DNA of 61,528 bases from Bacillota bacterium (GCA_021797825.1 JAJZZA010000009.1:1-61528), one strand, 5' to 3'; positions 9,423 to 18,874 are shown, counted from the stretch's first letter. Translations and numbers: made by a program. Notes: a model not told the origin generated them from the letters alone.

Positions 9423-11216
9423 TTACGACGTAATGGTAATGGTAAGCGGACGCGACGGTTGCAAGATGCCCCGGGGGTCGCGCACCGTAAGCACATAGGT
9501 TCCGGGCGCGGCCTGGCTCGTCGCGGTGAGGGTAACCGGCTGCGACGCCGCGTAAAACCAGTTGGGACCGATGGCAATCGGCACCGTGACGGGAGCAATC
9601 AGCGGCTGGCCGTTTAGCAGAAACCCTCCCGCCGGCTGTCCTGAAGCAGTGGTGAGACTCACTACATACCCATCGTTATTAAGGCTGGCGGGATCCGAAA
9701 TGCCGCCGGTCTTGGTCAGTTGGGTCAGGGTCAGGGTGGTGGACCCACCGGCGGGGAGCGTGGACGGGCTCGCCGTGACCGCCTCTTGATAGGGCTGTCC
9801 GCCCAGCACCGCGTTGACGGTGGCACTGGCCGCGGGCAATCCGGGCGCAGCGGCGTTTAGCGTCATCGCTCCCAATCCGGCGGCAATCGAATAGACCGTA
9901 ATCGGCAGCGGTCCGGCTTCGCCGCTGTAGGTCACCGCATCCGGGCCCTGGGTCAAATCGTGAAATTGCCCGGGCCCGTTGATGGTGAGCGTAATCGGCC
10001 AGCTGCCGGAGCGCATGGGATATCCTGCTTGATCGGCCACCGCCAGCGTAAAGTCGGCGGGGTTGCCGCTTTCATTGGCCAGCATCACCGTATCCGGCGT
10101 CGTAAGCGCGAGGCTGGACGCCACTTGGGGTTCGGAGCCGATCTGGGCGGAGGCCGTCGCCTTAAATCCGCTGGCGTTTGTCACCTGCGCGGCAATGGTC
10201 GCTTGACCCACCGCCGTGCCAGCCTGCAGATCCCACGAGGCCGTGCCCTGAGAAATCGGCAGGGTGACCGTGGTGCCGGTCGTCATGGGAGTCCAGGCAT
10301 TGGCCGCCGTGCGGTAGGCGCCGACCACCGCGGAGGCTTCAGTGAGCGACAGGGTGGCCGTACCGGAAAAGGTCGGCACCACGTCTCCCGCCCTGTCGGT
10401 GACCGCGACCGTCACCGGGTCCGACTCCGCCCCATCCGCCACCAGGGTGGCGGGGGCTGGCGTCACCAGTAAGGCGGCGGGAGTTCCGTAACTCACCACC
10501 GTCACCGGCGCGCTGCAGAGTGCGCCGGCGGGCGATGCGGGGGCATCTGGCATCTTGGCATAGACCACCACTTCGTAAGGACCCATCTGGCTGGCCGGGA
10601 ATTGAAACCCGGACGCCCCGCGGTAGCTTCCGCTAGACATCCACACTCCGCTCGGCGATTTCACCCAGAACTGGTAGAGGGCCCCCGCAATCTGGTTTGA
10701 TGCTGCCGCCACCGAGATGCTGCCGCCCTCGGCGATATTAGCTTGCGCGGCTTGAACGGACACGCTGCTCCCCACAAAGAGGCCTGCGGGCAAAGAGGTC
10801 ACCGCCTCTTGCCATGCGCCTCGCGCCAGCGCCGCCTGATCCAGCGCGGTTACCGCCACCAGATAGCTCCCCGCAGCCAGCGCCGGCAGGGTCACCACCG
10901 GACTCGGTCCGTATCCGCGCAGGATCGACCAGGTTCCCGACGGGCTTTCGAGCCAGAACTCATATTCCGCGGTCCCGCCCGGATCGAGGGCGGCGGCCGT
11001 CGCCGTCACCCCGGCTGTGTCCAAAACCCGTTGCGCCGACAAGACGACGCGAACGCTCCCCGCCAGCACGGTCGGACTACCGCTGGCCAAGGCCGGCGCG
11101 GACGCCGTCAGCAACGAAATGGACGCCAAGCCGGCGGCCACGCTTCGCGCGATAGTTGGCGTCGCCTGCTGAAGCCGTGTCATTCTCGGGGCGCTCCCCG
11201 ACTTCCCCCTTGCCAT
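9423..11216 (-). CDS. Secreted Ig-like surface protein, paralogue of the 1087-residue one
   Basis: 597 residues. A long N-region with basic residues is followed by a signal peptide (core about 24-42, cleavage after 'ALA' near 45). Two copies of the signature shared with the larger neighbour occur: 'YEFWLESPSGTW' (about 85-96) and 'YQFWVKSPSGVW' (about 181-192). Then come bacterial Ig-like modules ('DGAESDPVTVAVTDRAGDVV', 'LAVADQAGYPMRSG'). There is no anchor motif. GAGGAGG sits 8 bases before the ATG. The two paralogues and the intervening RHH gene point to a duplicated and regulated coat component. Export is clear from the sequence; the structural role is inference. Confidence 0.8.
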   Translation of the reverse strand: MARGKSGSAPRMTRLQQATPTIARSVAAGLASISLLTASAPALASGSPTVLAGSVRVVLSAQRVLDTAGVTATAAALDPGGTAEYEFWLESPSGTWSILRGYGPSPVVTLPALAAGSYLVAVTALDQAALARGAWQEAVTSLPAGLFVGSSVSVQAAQANIAEGGSISVAAASNQIAGALYQFWVKSPSGVWMSSGSYRGASGFQFPASQMGPYEVVVYAKMPDAPASPAGALCSAPVTVVSYGTPAALLVTPAPATLVADGAESDPVTVAVTDRAGDVVPTFSGTATLSLTEASAVVGAYRTAANAWTPMTTGTTVTLPISQGTASWDLQAGTAVGQATIAAQVTNASGFKATASAQIGSEPQVASSLALTTPDTVMLANESGNPADFTLAVADQAGYPMRSGSWPITLTINGPGQFHDLTQGPDAVTYSGEAGPLPITVYSIAAGLGAMTLNAAAPGLPAASATVNAVLGGQPYQEAVTASPSTLPAGGSTTLTLTQLTKTGGISDPASLNNDGYVVSLTTASGQPAGGFLLNGQPLIAPVTVPIAIGPNWFYAASQPVTLTATSQAAPGTYVLTVRDPRGILQPSRPLTITITS

Positions 11217-11500
11217 CGCGCCTTCCTCCTCGGTTTGTGGTGGTTGCCTCTCATCCCCGCTCTATCCGTCCCTTGGCCTCGCCCCGCGGCCGTCGCCAAA
11301 ATGGGGACAAATCGACCCAAGCCTCCCACATGGCCAGCGATTTTTCGCCGCCCGGGTGGCGCGCCAAACGGTATCGGTGACGCTCAACATGAATGGTGCG
11401 GACCATCCCCGGTGCCCGACAAATTGCGACACAAGCGGGGATATTCGCGCTTTTCGCGACACTTGGCAAAATTCCTTGATTTTTCTTAGTCGTCTCGCGT

Positions 11501-12610
11501 CTAAGCTTCAGGAGCGAGGCCGAGGGCTTTAAGGTAGGCTTGGTGGGTTAATAGGGCGGTGTGGGCCCAGGAGAACGACGCGGCCCGCACCATCCCCTCG
11601 TGCGCCAGGATGACCTGCCAGGGACGGTCGGCGGCCAGTTCGGCCATCAGGGCAGCCAGCCGGACCGGGTCATCGGCGGGGACCGCCAATCCGGCCGCTC
11701 CCATCACCTCCGGCAGCGACGCGCGATCGCTGGCAATCACCGGACAGCCTTGGGCCATCGCCTCCAGCACGGGAAGCCCAAAGCCTTCATAATAACTGGG
11801 GTAGACAAAGGCGGTGGCGTGGCGGTAGAGGTCGGCCAGGCGGTCGTCGGAGACCATCCCCGCGACATCCACCCGCCCGGCAATACCCAATTCGGCGCAC
11901 CGGCGGCCCCATAACGGCAACGCCTGGGGCTCCGCTCCCACCACTTTCAGCCGCCAGGGCTCGGGCACCCGCGTCATCGCACGCAGCACCGCCATCACAT
12001 TCTTTCTGGGGTCCAGCGCGCCCAACGCCAGGAAATAGGGGGCTTTGGGAAAATGCGGTCTCATCACCCCGGGTTTGGGGGCCAGCGGGGTTACGGTAAT
12101 GCGTTCGGGCGACACCTTTAGGGTTTGCGCCAAGTCGTCTTGGGCGTGCCGCGACACGGTCAGAATGGCACGGGCGCGGGGGGCGAGCCGGCGGAGCGCA
12201 TTCATCCGGTAGAAGCGGCTCACTTTATGGCGAAAGGCGATTTCGCCGGGAAACTCGCGGCCGCGATGCCATTCGATAACATCGTGGATCGTCAAAATTT
12301 GCGGAAGGGTCGTCGTCAGCGGTCCCAGATTGGCGGTCCCATGCAACAGCGCGGCGCCCCGCGCGGCCCGCGGCAAGACCACTTGCTCCCACCAGAAAAA
12401 ATTGGGCGCGGAACGAATCACCACGGGATAGAGCGCGCCGACCTCGCGCACCACGTCCGGCGCGGCGGACGCATCGCCCAGCACGGTGAGATCGTAAGGA
12501 CGCTCCAGCGCCGCGAGATGTTTTAGCAACTGGTAGACATATTCCCCTACCCCGCGGCGGGGGTTTCGCAGTCCGTAGCGGCCATCGATCACAATTCGTG
12601 GCCGGGGCAT
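11501..12610 (-). CDS. Glycosyltransferase family 4
   Basis: 369 residues from the ATG at 12610, which overlaps the stop codon of the upstream ATPase gene by one base (TGATG) and implies translational coupling. An upstream in-frame ATG at 12625 is less likely. The N-terminal Rossmann half contains 'NPRRGVGEYVYQLLKHLA', and the C-terminal half has the GT4 nucleotide-sugar site 'YEGFGLPVLEAMAQGCPVIA' with the E-x7-E pattern. GT4 enzymes are retaining transferases (GT-B fold) that extend glycans in the cytoplasm from NDP-sugars. Being coupled to Wzt/Wzm-like genes, it most likely builds the polysaccharide they export. The sugar cannot be told. Confidence 0.9.
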   Translation of the reverse strand: MPRPRIVIDGRYGLRNPRRGVGEYVYQLLKHLAALERPYDLTVLGDASAAPDVVREVGALYPVVIRSAPNFFWWEQVVLPRAARGAALLHGTANLGPLTTTLPQILTIHDVIEWHRGREFPGEIAFRHKVSRFYRMNALRRLAPRARAILTVSRHAQDDLAQTLKVSPERITVTPLAPKPGVMRPHFPKAPYFLALGALDPRKNVMAVLRAMTRVPEPWRLKVVGAEPQALPLWGRRCAELGIAGRVDVAGMVSDDRLADLYRHATAFVYPSYYEGFGLPVLEAMAQGCPVIASDRASLPEVMGAAGLAVPADDPVRLAALMAELAADRPWQVILAHEGMVRAASFSWAHTALLTHQAYLKALGLAPEA

Positions 12611-13794
12611 CAGCCCACCTTCCACTCATGCGGCAACACCATCAAGCTGGCCGTCCGCTCCATCGACTGGACCGTAAATTCCGCCGCCGACTTCCATTCC
12701 TGTAAGAGGCGCCCTTCGGCACTATGCAGGGCCGCATCCACTTCATACCGCCCGGTGGCGAGCGGGAGTTCGCGGATGACCGCTTTAAACGTATTCGACC
12801 CGGTTTTCAGCTCAATCGGGGCCGCGTCGCGAAACGTCGACAGGCTGACAATTTCGAGGCCGTCGGGCCGGCGGAGCGTAAAACTTAAGTGGGCTTTTTG
12901 CGCCACGCCTTCGTGCTGCACGTCGATCGCCACTTCCAAAGCCTCGCCCGACACCACCGTGTCGCTCGCGTTGTTTAGGGCGGCGGCGACCGCGCGCACC
13001 AATTGCAGCGGTCCCGCGCCCGCCGGCATCTCCTCCACGCTGGTCTCCGGCGCCGCCACCAGGCTTTCGCGATAGGCGTGGACCACATCGCGCGGCCGTC
13101 CGTTCATTTTCATGACGCCTTGGTCAATCCAGAGCGCCTGGTCCATGAGCCGCTCAATCGCGCTCAAGTCGTGCGAGACCAGCAGCATGGAGGTGCCTTG
13201 CCGCTTCATGCGGAAGATCCGGTCCATGCAGCGCTGCTGAAAGGCTTCGTCGCCCACCGACAGCACCTCGTCCACAATCAGGATTTCCGGTTCCATGCTA
13301 GTGGCTACCGCAAATCCCAGGCGCGCGTGCATCCCGGTGGAATAATATTTGACGGGCGTGTCGATAAACGGGCGGATGTCGGCAAAGTCGATGATCTCCT
13401 CCATTTTTCTTTCCACCGTCACCCGGTCGATGCCTAAAATGGAGGCATTCAGATAGACGTTTTCGCGCCCCGTAAAGTCGGGATGAAAGCCGGCGCCCAA
13501 CTCAATTAAGGCCGACACCCGGCCCGCGACCCGCACGCTGCCTTGGGTGGGCGTCATGGTCCGGGTGAGGACTTTCAAGAGCGTGCTTTTCCCGGAGCCG
13601 TTGGATCCCACGATGCCATAACTGACCCCGGCGGGCATCGCCAGCGAGACATCGCGCAAGGCCCAAAACGCCTCGCCCTTGGGTCGGCGGTTGCGGCCGG
13701 GAATCATCCGCACCAGGAGTTGTCCCACGCTGTCGGGCCGGTCTTTGCGTAACAAAAAGCGTTTCCAGACCCCGTCCACATACACCGAGGCCAC
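12610..13794 (-). CDS. wzt: Polysaccharide ABC exporter ATPase, Wzt-type
   Basis: 394 residues. The N-terminal 240 are an ABC ATPase: Walker A 'GSNGSGKST' (63-71), signature 'YSTGMHARLGFA' (151-162), Walker B 'ILIVDEVLSVGD' (171-182) and H-loop His208. Residues about 270-394 form a beta-sandwich of the Wzt C-terminal type, which in this family recognises a cap or end of the polysaccharide before export. Start is GTG directly after the permease stop, with GGAGGT 7 bases before it. The gene order Wzm-Wzt-GT4 is that of O-antigen or teichoic-acid ABC exporters. In a Gram-positive cell the cargo would be a wall or capsule glycan. Confidence 0.9.
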   Translation of the reverse strand: MASVYVDGVWKRFLLRKDRPDSVGQLLVRMIPGRNRRPKGEAFWALRDVSLAMPAGVSYGIVGSNGSGKSTLLKVLTRTMTPTQGSVRVAGRVSALIELGAGFHPDFTGRENVYLNASILGIDRVTVERKMEEIIDFADIRPFIDTPVKYYSTGMHARLGFAVATSMEPEILIVDEVLSVGDEAFQQRCMDRIFRMKRQGTSMLLVSHDLSAIERLMDQALWIDQGVMKMNGRPRDVVHAYRESLVAAPETSVEEMPAGAGPLQLVRAVAAALNNASDTVVSGEALEVAIDVQHEGVAQKAHLSFTLRRPDGLEIVSLSTFRDAAPIELKTGSNTFKAVIRELPLATGRYEVDAALHSAEGRLLQEWKSAAEFTVQSMERTASLMVLPHEWKVG

Positions 13795-14637
13795 TTACAT
13801 CACCTCCGCGAACAAGGGCTCCACGCGCCGGAAAATCCAGTAGCCCACGGCCAGCACCGCCACCGTCGACACCACCGCGGCATCCAGATAATGCGGGTGC
13901 AGCAAATGGCCGGTAAACAACAGGTTCCGTTCCGCCTCCACCGTGGCCCCCATCGGATTTAACAGCAGGAACGGCCGAATCCGGGCCGGCACCACCGTGA
14001 TCCGGTACATAATCGGGGAAAAGTAAAACCAGGCCATCAGCAAAAGCCCCACCAGCTGCGTCACATCCCGGTACAGCACATTGAGCGCGGCCACAATAAA
14101 CCCGACCCCCAGCGTAAAGCCGATTTGCACCAACAGCACCAGCGGCAGGAAAACCAGTGTCCAATGCACCGGCACCCGGTAGAGGACAATAAAGACCAAC
14201 AAGATCAGGGCCGAAAAGGCAAAGTCAATCAGCCGCGCCAGAATCGCGGCGGTCGGCAGCACCACCCGCGGAAAGTAGATTTTGGCCAGGAGCGCCGCAT
14301 TACCCGACACGCTGACCGTCGCCGACATCATGCCGTTGGTAAAGAAGTTCCAGAAAGTGAGACCGCTTAGCAAAAAGACCACGTAGGGAATCGGCTTCGA
14401 CGAGGCGTGGAAAATGACCTGAAAGACAAAGCTAAAAATCCCCGCCGTCACCAGAGGGTTGATAATCGCCCAGTACAGGCCCAGCAAGGAATGTTTGTAG
14501 CGGGTTTCCACATCCCGTACGGCCAAATTCCGCATGAGTTCCAGCCGAAGCCGCCAGCGGGCCGCCCGCGATGTGACCATGACGGCTTTTTCCGCGATCT
14601 GCGACTCGACATCCGGAGGATATGCCAGTGTCGACAT
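13795..14637 (-). CDS. wzm: Polysaccharide ABC exporter permease, Wzm-type (ABC-2)
   Basis: 280 residues with the ABC-2 layout: an N-terminal amphipathic segment ('RNLAVRDVETRYKHSLLG'), then about six membrane helices, with 'GLYWAIINPLVTAGIFSFVF' and 'VYRDVTQLVGLLLMAWFYFS' typical of Wzm/TagG permeases. It would form a dimer with two copies of the ATPase to move a lipid-linked glycan across the membrane. The last codon is followed at once by the ATPase GTG, so the two are co-translated. An upstream GGGAG stands just before the ATG. Confidence 0.9.
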   Translation of the reverse strand: MSTLAYPPDVESQIAEKAVMVTSRAARWRLRLELMRNLAVRDVETRYKHSLLGLYWAIINPLVTAGIFSFVFQVIFHASSKPIPYVVFLLSGLTFWNFFTNGMMSATVSVSGNAALLAKIYFPRVVLPTAAILARLIDFAFSALILLVFIVLYRVPVHWTLVFLPLVLLVQIGFTLGVGFIVAALNVLYRDVTQLVGLLLMAWFYFSPIMYRITVVPARIRPFLLLNPMGATVEAERNLLFTGHLLHPHYLDAAVVSTVAVLAVGYWIFRRVEPLFAEVM

Positions 14638-14771
14638 CTCCCATCTTTAAAATAGAAAACCTATCGTCTGGACGCCGTCACGGCGACTTGACACCGCCAG
14701 TTTTTTTGCCTAGGCCCACCACGTTGGCCGCCCCCGGGCGAGATTCTCTCGTGAAAGGCAGCCGGCACCTT

Positions 14772-16070
14772 CTAATAGGGCGATTCCCCGACCGCATTAT
14801 CCCGGCCTAATGGTTTTGCGGGAAGAATTACCCCCAGCATCCAGCCCAGACCGACCAACAGGGTAAAGAAAAAATCCCCGAAGGAGACACCGCCCAACAA
14901 GAGGGATTCCGCCATTTGTTCCACCAGGCTGGCTATCATCACCGCCCCCAGCACGCGCACCAGATACTGCCCGCGTGCCGGCGGGCTAAACCATAGGCGG
15001 TATAGCGCCCCCACCGCCAGCGCCACCCAAATCAACAGCCCCAACCCGCCCAATTCCACGGCCGTGCGCAAGAGCGTGTCATGGGGCGTCAATCCGGCAA
15101 AAGCCGGTGCCACATAAGGACGGATGGCGGCGGGAGAGGTCCCCGGGCCTGTGCCCAAAAACGGGCGGTGGTGCAACACTTTCAACGCCGCTTGCCAAAG
15201 TCCCACCCGGCCGTTAAGGCCTTTGGCCCAAAGCTGCTGCCAGCGCTTGATCCCGGTCACGGCCACCGCCACCCCAATCAGCACCGCGCCGCCCCCCGCC
15301 AGGGCGAAAAATGCCTGTTTCCCGAACCGCAGCAAGAGCACCATGGCCACCCCCGCCGCCCCCGCAATCCAGGCGGTTCGCGCGTAACTCAGCATCAAGG
15401 CCAAAAACAGCCAGACCGACGCCAAACTCCAGAGCCGGCGCGCTCTGGGCTTGGCGCCCGGATCCGCGCTTAATCCCACCGCCGCGGGCAACGCATACAT
15501 GATCAGCATGCCGAGCGTATTCTTATTGGCAAACGGCCACTGCCAGGCCAGAAGCACCCGCCGCCCCACGGGAACGGGAAATCCGGAGTGAAAACCCATG
15601 GCCGCTATCCCCGCCGCCAGCGACAGCACCACGCCCGCCCCGGCGAGACCGGCTAGGATATCGTAGAGCGCAAGCCTCCCGCGCACCAGCAACACCGGCA
15701 GCGTCAAAGCGGTCAGCCACAGCACCACCGGCACGCCCAGCACATAACGGGCCGAGAGCGGCCGATCGATGCTGACCAAGGTGGAGAGTCCGATCGACAA
15801 CACGTAGAGGGCGAACAGCAAAATCCGACCGCGAGCGCGGCGCAGCGCGCCGACCATCTCAGGCGGCAACCCCACCCCGAGCACCGCGCCTACGGCACCG
15901 CCCGCGAACGGCAGGTACTGCCCAAGCCCTTGATACCAGTGGTGGATCACTTCCAGCCCCACTGACCAGGTCAATACCCACCACCAGGCCCAATCCGGCC
16001 GGCGCCAGCACAGATACGCTCCCACCACGCCTAAACCGGCGCCTATCCATAACACATGGCCTGCCCCCAT
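14772..16070 (-). CDS. O-antigen ligase-like (Wzy_C) membrane protein
   Basis: 432 residues with about ten to twelve membrane helices. The Wzy_C/O-antigen ligase region is at about 295-370: 'RVGLWQAALKVLHHRPFLGT', then 'TPHDTLLRTAVELGGLGLL', where the His and the downstream acidic residue match the family's catalytic loop. Members transfer or polymerise lipid-linked glycans on the outer side of the membrane. It precedes the Wzm/Wzt/GT4 genes on the same strand by 134 bases, so it probably attaches or polymerises their product. Family membership is clear; ligase or polymerase cannot be decided. The start codon has only a weak ribosome binding site. Confidence 0.85.
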   Translation of the reverse strand: MGAGHVLWIGAGLGVVGAYLCWRRPDWAWWWVLTWSVGLEVIHHWYQGLGQYLPFAGGAVGAVLGVGLPPEMVGALRRARGRILLFALYVLSIGLSTLVSIDRPLSARYVLGVPVVLWLTALTLPVLLVRGRLALYDILAGLAGAGVVLSLAAGIAAMGFHSGFPVPVGRRVLLAWQWPFANKNTLGMLIMYALPAAVGLSADPGAKPRARRLWSLASVWLFLALMLSYARTAWIAGAAGVAMVLLLRFGKQAFFALAGGGAVLIGVAVAVTGIKRWQQLWAKGLNGRVGLWQAALKVLHHRPFLGTGPGTSPAAIRPYVAPAFAGLTPHDTLLRTAVELGGLGLLIWVALAVGALYRLWFSPPARGQYLVRVLGAVMIASLVEQMAESLLLGGVSFGDFFFTLLVGLGWMLGVILPAKPLGRDNAVGESPY

Positions 16071-16127
16071 TCATTCGAAGGGTATTATACCGCGAATGCC
16101 GGGGGTGGATGAAAGACGCTGTCGAAT

Positions 16128-16394
16128 TTAAAACAGGTGGCGCAGAATTTCCGGCGACGAGACATCCAGCACCTGGTCAATCCACCAGGTCAAACGGTCG
16201 GAACTGCTCTCTTCGGCGACTCTTAGCCGCACTGCGTCGTCGGAAACGCCCCGACGCGCCAGACACCGCAAGAGCACAGCCCGCATGGCCATCAGGGACC
16301 CTTCCTGGATTCCGGTTTCAATTCCGGCCTCGAGACCTTCCTGGTAGACCTCAACGGCCAGATCGGCGGATGTCGCCATGTCATCCTGAAGCAA
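16128..16394 (-). CDS. Small protein resembling the tail of Rpn/DUF4351-type proteins
   Basis: About 88 residues from a TTG at 16394, chosen because AAGGAGG stands 8 bases upstream; an ATG at 16478 in the same frame is the alternative. It contains the glycine-spaced helix 'EGLEAGIETGIQEGSLMAMR' followed by 'LLRCLARRGV', like the C-terminal tails of Rpn-type (PD-(D/E)xK, transposase-like) and DUF4351 proteins. The nuclease domain itself is absent. It may be the surviving end of a decayed gene, or a small gene in its own right. The resemblance is by pattern only. Confidence 0.45.
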   Translation of the reverse strand: MLQDDMATSADLAVEVYQEGLEAGIETGIQEGSLMAMRAVLLRCLARRGVSDDAVRLRVAEESSSDRLTWWIDQVLDVSSPEILRHLF

Positions 16395-16478
16395 TGCCTT
16401 CGCCTCCTTAGGAGTTTCCGGTGGGTTGTCGGGTGCGCTTACAGAATGCCACGGAACCCAAGGAATTATGGCCCGCAA

Positions 16479-17131
16479 CGCAAATTTATTATAAACCGTT
16501 TACACCAAAATTTCCCCTCATTTCCGACAAAATCGCCGCGATGGCCCGCTTTGGCCGCCCCCATGGCGTGCGGGCCCCTCGCGTTGGCCAGGCTGCCGTG
16601 CCGGCAATTGCGAGCCCCCGCCGTCCCATTTCGTTCCCCAACCGATTCGCCCGCGCTCTCAAAAACCCATCCCACCCGATCATCCCCGGATGCGGTCGCG
16701 TACGCGTCATCCTACCGGGTCCTGCGCCGGCGGACGGCCATCCGCGTGCGCACGCCGCGCCGCAGCGGTAACCGGGATCACAGCGCAGCGGCAGATTTCT
16801 CCTTGTCGCCTCGGTTCTGCCGGGTTGCGGGCGGCATCGGACCAGACGGCGTCCCCGGATGGTTTTCCGCCGCAATCAACACCCCGCGCGGTTGATGGCC
16901 AAAGGCTTCAGCGCGGGCCGTTCCGGTTGGCGAACGGCGGGACCGGCGGTGCCTGGCCGCGGATTCGGCACGGTCCGCACCGGACGGGCCAGCGCATCCT
17001 GAAATGATCCGGCAAAAGCGCATGGCAAGCCCCAGGGCTTGCCACATTAGGCGTAGGGGTTTTCCCCGCCGCGGGTTTGGGGTCGCTGCGGATAGCCCTC
17101 ATAACACGACGCGCTAGGAGATGAACGACAG
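16479..17131. other. Intergenic stretch, no supported gene
   Basis: Long open frames here are Arg/Pro/Ala-rich shadows without start signals. The only clear structure is the hairpin at 17023-17044, listed separately. It also holds the promoter region of the CDGSH gene. Confidence 0.4.
17023..17044 (+). terminator. 10-bp perfect hairpin upstream of the CDGSH gene
   Basis: TGGCAAGCCC (17023-17032) pairs perfectly with GGGCTTGCCA (17035-17044) around a 2-base loop. It lies about 88 bases before the CDGSH start codon. It could be a leader structure of that gene or the terminator of something lost upstream; there is no U-run. Confidence 0.4.
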
Positions 17132-17341
17132 ATGGCAGACGTCACCATTACCCCGTCATCCAATGGCCCGCTTTTGGTCAAGGGCCCGGTTGATCTGCGC
17201 GACATCAACGGCCGTCCCTGGCCTCCTCAGGACAGCACGATGGCTCTTTGCCGCTGCGGAGGTTCGGGACGCAAGCCGTTTTGCGACGGCACTCACCTGA
17301 AAATCGGTTTTCACGCCGAGACCAAAGCCCCCGCCACGTAA
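17132..17341 (+). CDS. CDGSH-type iron-sulfur protein
   Basis: 69 residues with one CDGSH signature near the C-terminus, 'CRCGGSGRKPFCDGTH' (C-x-C-x6-P-x-C-D-G-T-H). These three Cys and one His bind a 2Fe-2S cluster, as in mitoNEET and its bacterial relatives. The N-terminal part ('NGPLLVKGPVDLRDINGRPW') is typical of small bacterial CDGSH proteins. The role is likely electron or cluster transfer or redox sensing in the cytoplasm; no partner gene is adjacent. AGGAG lies 11 bases before the ATG. A strong hairpin precedes the gene. Confidence 0.92.
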   Translation: MADVTITPSSNGPLLVKGPVDLRDINGRPWPPQDSTMALCRCGGSGRKPFCDGTHLKIGFHAETKAPAT

Positions 17342-17344
17342 CCG

Positions 17345-17611
17345 GCCCCGGGCAGCCCATGCCCGCCTCGCCCGCCCGGGTTGCGGCTGATTCGCGGGGT
17401 TCCGCCGCTGGTGGCGTGCCCCCTTGGCGGTTCCCGGTCGGAGATGACAACCCGGGCAGGGCACGCAAAGAATCAAGTCGGCCGCTGTCACTGCGGTCCG
17501 CTGCGTCTGCGGGGAACGATCCGCACGGGACCGACCCGCCGTCAACCCTGGCCGGGGACCCCCGACTGGCGCGGCGGGTCGGGGTGGGCGTTAAGCGGCA
17601 CCCGTTTCAAA
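17345..17611. other. Gap between convergent genes, no gene seen
   Basis: GC-rich, with only shadow frames. No clear terminator was found between the CDGSH gene and the convergent MFS gene. Confidence 0.3.
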
Positions 17612-18874
17612 TCAAGGGGGATAGGGGAGGTTGCTTTCGGTCTGTTCGGGGATGCGCCGAAATGACCGCCAAAGCGAAACATCATAGAGGATTTTCATGG
17701 TCCCTCCGATCAAGAAGGGAAGTGACGCGCCCGCCGTTTTCAACAGCAGTCCACCCAACACCGGGCCCGCGGTGCGACCGGCCTGTTTGCCTAACGAGGT
17801 CACGCCGGCGGCTTCCGCCCTCCCCGCGGGATTTACCACCGCCGCCAGATACGACTGACGGGTCGGAACATCCATCTCCACCAAAAGGCCCCGCGCAATC
17901 AACAGCGCTGCCGCCATTTGGCTGCTGCCGGCAAACGGCACCGCCATCAGCAGCAGACTGGAAGGGATATGCGTGAACACCGCCGTGTTCAACAACCCGA
18001 TCGACCGGGACAAGCGCGCCGCCAACGGAAACGAGAGCGCCGCCGCCACGTCCACCGCGAAAAATATGGTGCCCAAGGCGGGCGTGCCCAAGTGATAGCG
18101 GGCATGCAGCCAGTACACCAACAGCGTCGTGGTAACCATGCCGCTACCCAGGCTGTCCGCCACGAATAGCCGGGCCAGACGATGAACCAACCGGCGGGAC
18201 CCGGGATCCAATCCGAATGGGGCGACGGCATCGCCAGACGGCTCGGGCGATGATGCGGGGATCCCCGCACGCCGGCCCGACGACCCCCAATAGAGGAGGC
18301 AAGCAGCGGCCAGCACCACCCCGCCCAATCCGGCATAGATCCATAACAGCACCCGCAACCCGTTGAAGCCGGACCAGCCGAGAAGGTCAGGCCCGCCCGC
18401 CGAGAGCGCGCCCACCGCTCCGGCCGCGGTTCCCAGCATGCCATAGAAGGCAAACGCCCGCGTTCGTCCGGCGGACGGCCACTGCGCGATCATTCCCTCT
18501 TCCAGGGCGTTGACGAAAAGCCCGCCGGCAGGCGGCACAAAACCGCACAGCGATGCCGTCCAAACTTGCCAGAGACTGTGGGCGTTGGCATAGACCAAGC
18601 CGGCCGCGACCATGAGCAGCCCCGATGCCGCCAAAAACGGTTCGGCCCCCAGGCGTCCAGCCCCGCGCGTAAACAGCACGGTATAGAAGCCGCCGACAAC
18701 CACCGAGAGTCCGCCTAGCACGCCGATCCCTGCCGGACCCAGGTGCCAGTGGGCGACATAAAGGGCAAAGATGACCGCCAACAGACCCGACCCAAACGAT
18801 CGCGCAATTTGAATGGCGTTCAATAGGCCGAGAGGCCATCCCCCAACTCCCCGACCGGGTACCAACCGTCTCAT
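17612..18874 (-). CDS. Major facilitator superfamily transporter
   Basis: About 420 residues and 11-12 predicted membrane helices, with Gly/Ala-rich MFS helices such as 'HLGPAGIGVLGGLSVVVGGF' and 'EAAGVTSLGKQAGRTAGPVL'. Substrate is unknown; the sequence looks like a drug or small-molecule exporter of the MFS_1 type. The frame stays open to 19318, but the extra 148 residues are Arg/Pro/Gly-rich, unlike a transporter, so the start is placed at ATG 18874. A TTG at 18892 with GGCGGAG 8 bases before it is an equal alternative. It is monocistronic and convergent with the CDGSH gene. Confidence 0.8.
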   Translation of the reverse strand: MRRLVPGRGVGGWPLGLLNAIQIARSFGSGLLAVIFALYVAHWHLGPAGIGVLGGLSVVVGGFYTVLFTRGAGRLGAEPFLAASGLLMVAAGLVYANAHSLWQVWTASLCGFVPPAGGLFVNALEEGMIAQWPSAGRTRAFAFYGMLGTAAGAVGALSAGGPDLLGWSGFNGLRVLLWIYAGLGGVVLAAACLLYWGSSGRRAGIPASSPEPSGDAVAPFGLDPGSRRLVHRLARLFVADSLGSGMVTTTLLVYWLHARYHLGTPALGTIFFAVDVAAALSFPLAARLSRSIGLLNTAVFTHIPSSLLLMAVPFAGSSQMAAALLIARGLLVEMDVPTRQSYLAAVVNPAGRAEAAGVTSLGKQAGRTAGPVLGGLLLKTAGASLPFLIGGTMKILYDVSLWRSFRRIPEQTESNLPYPP

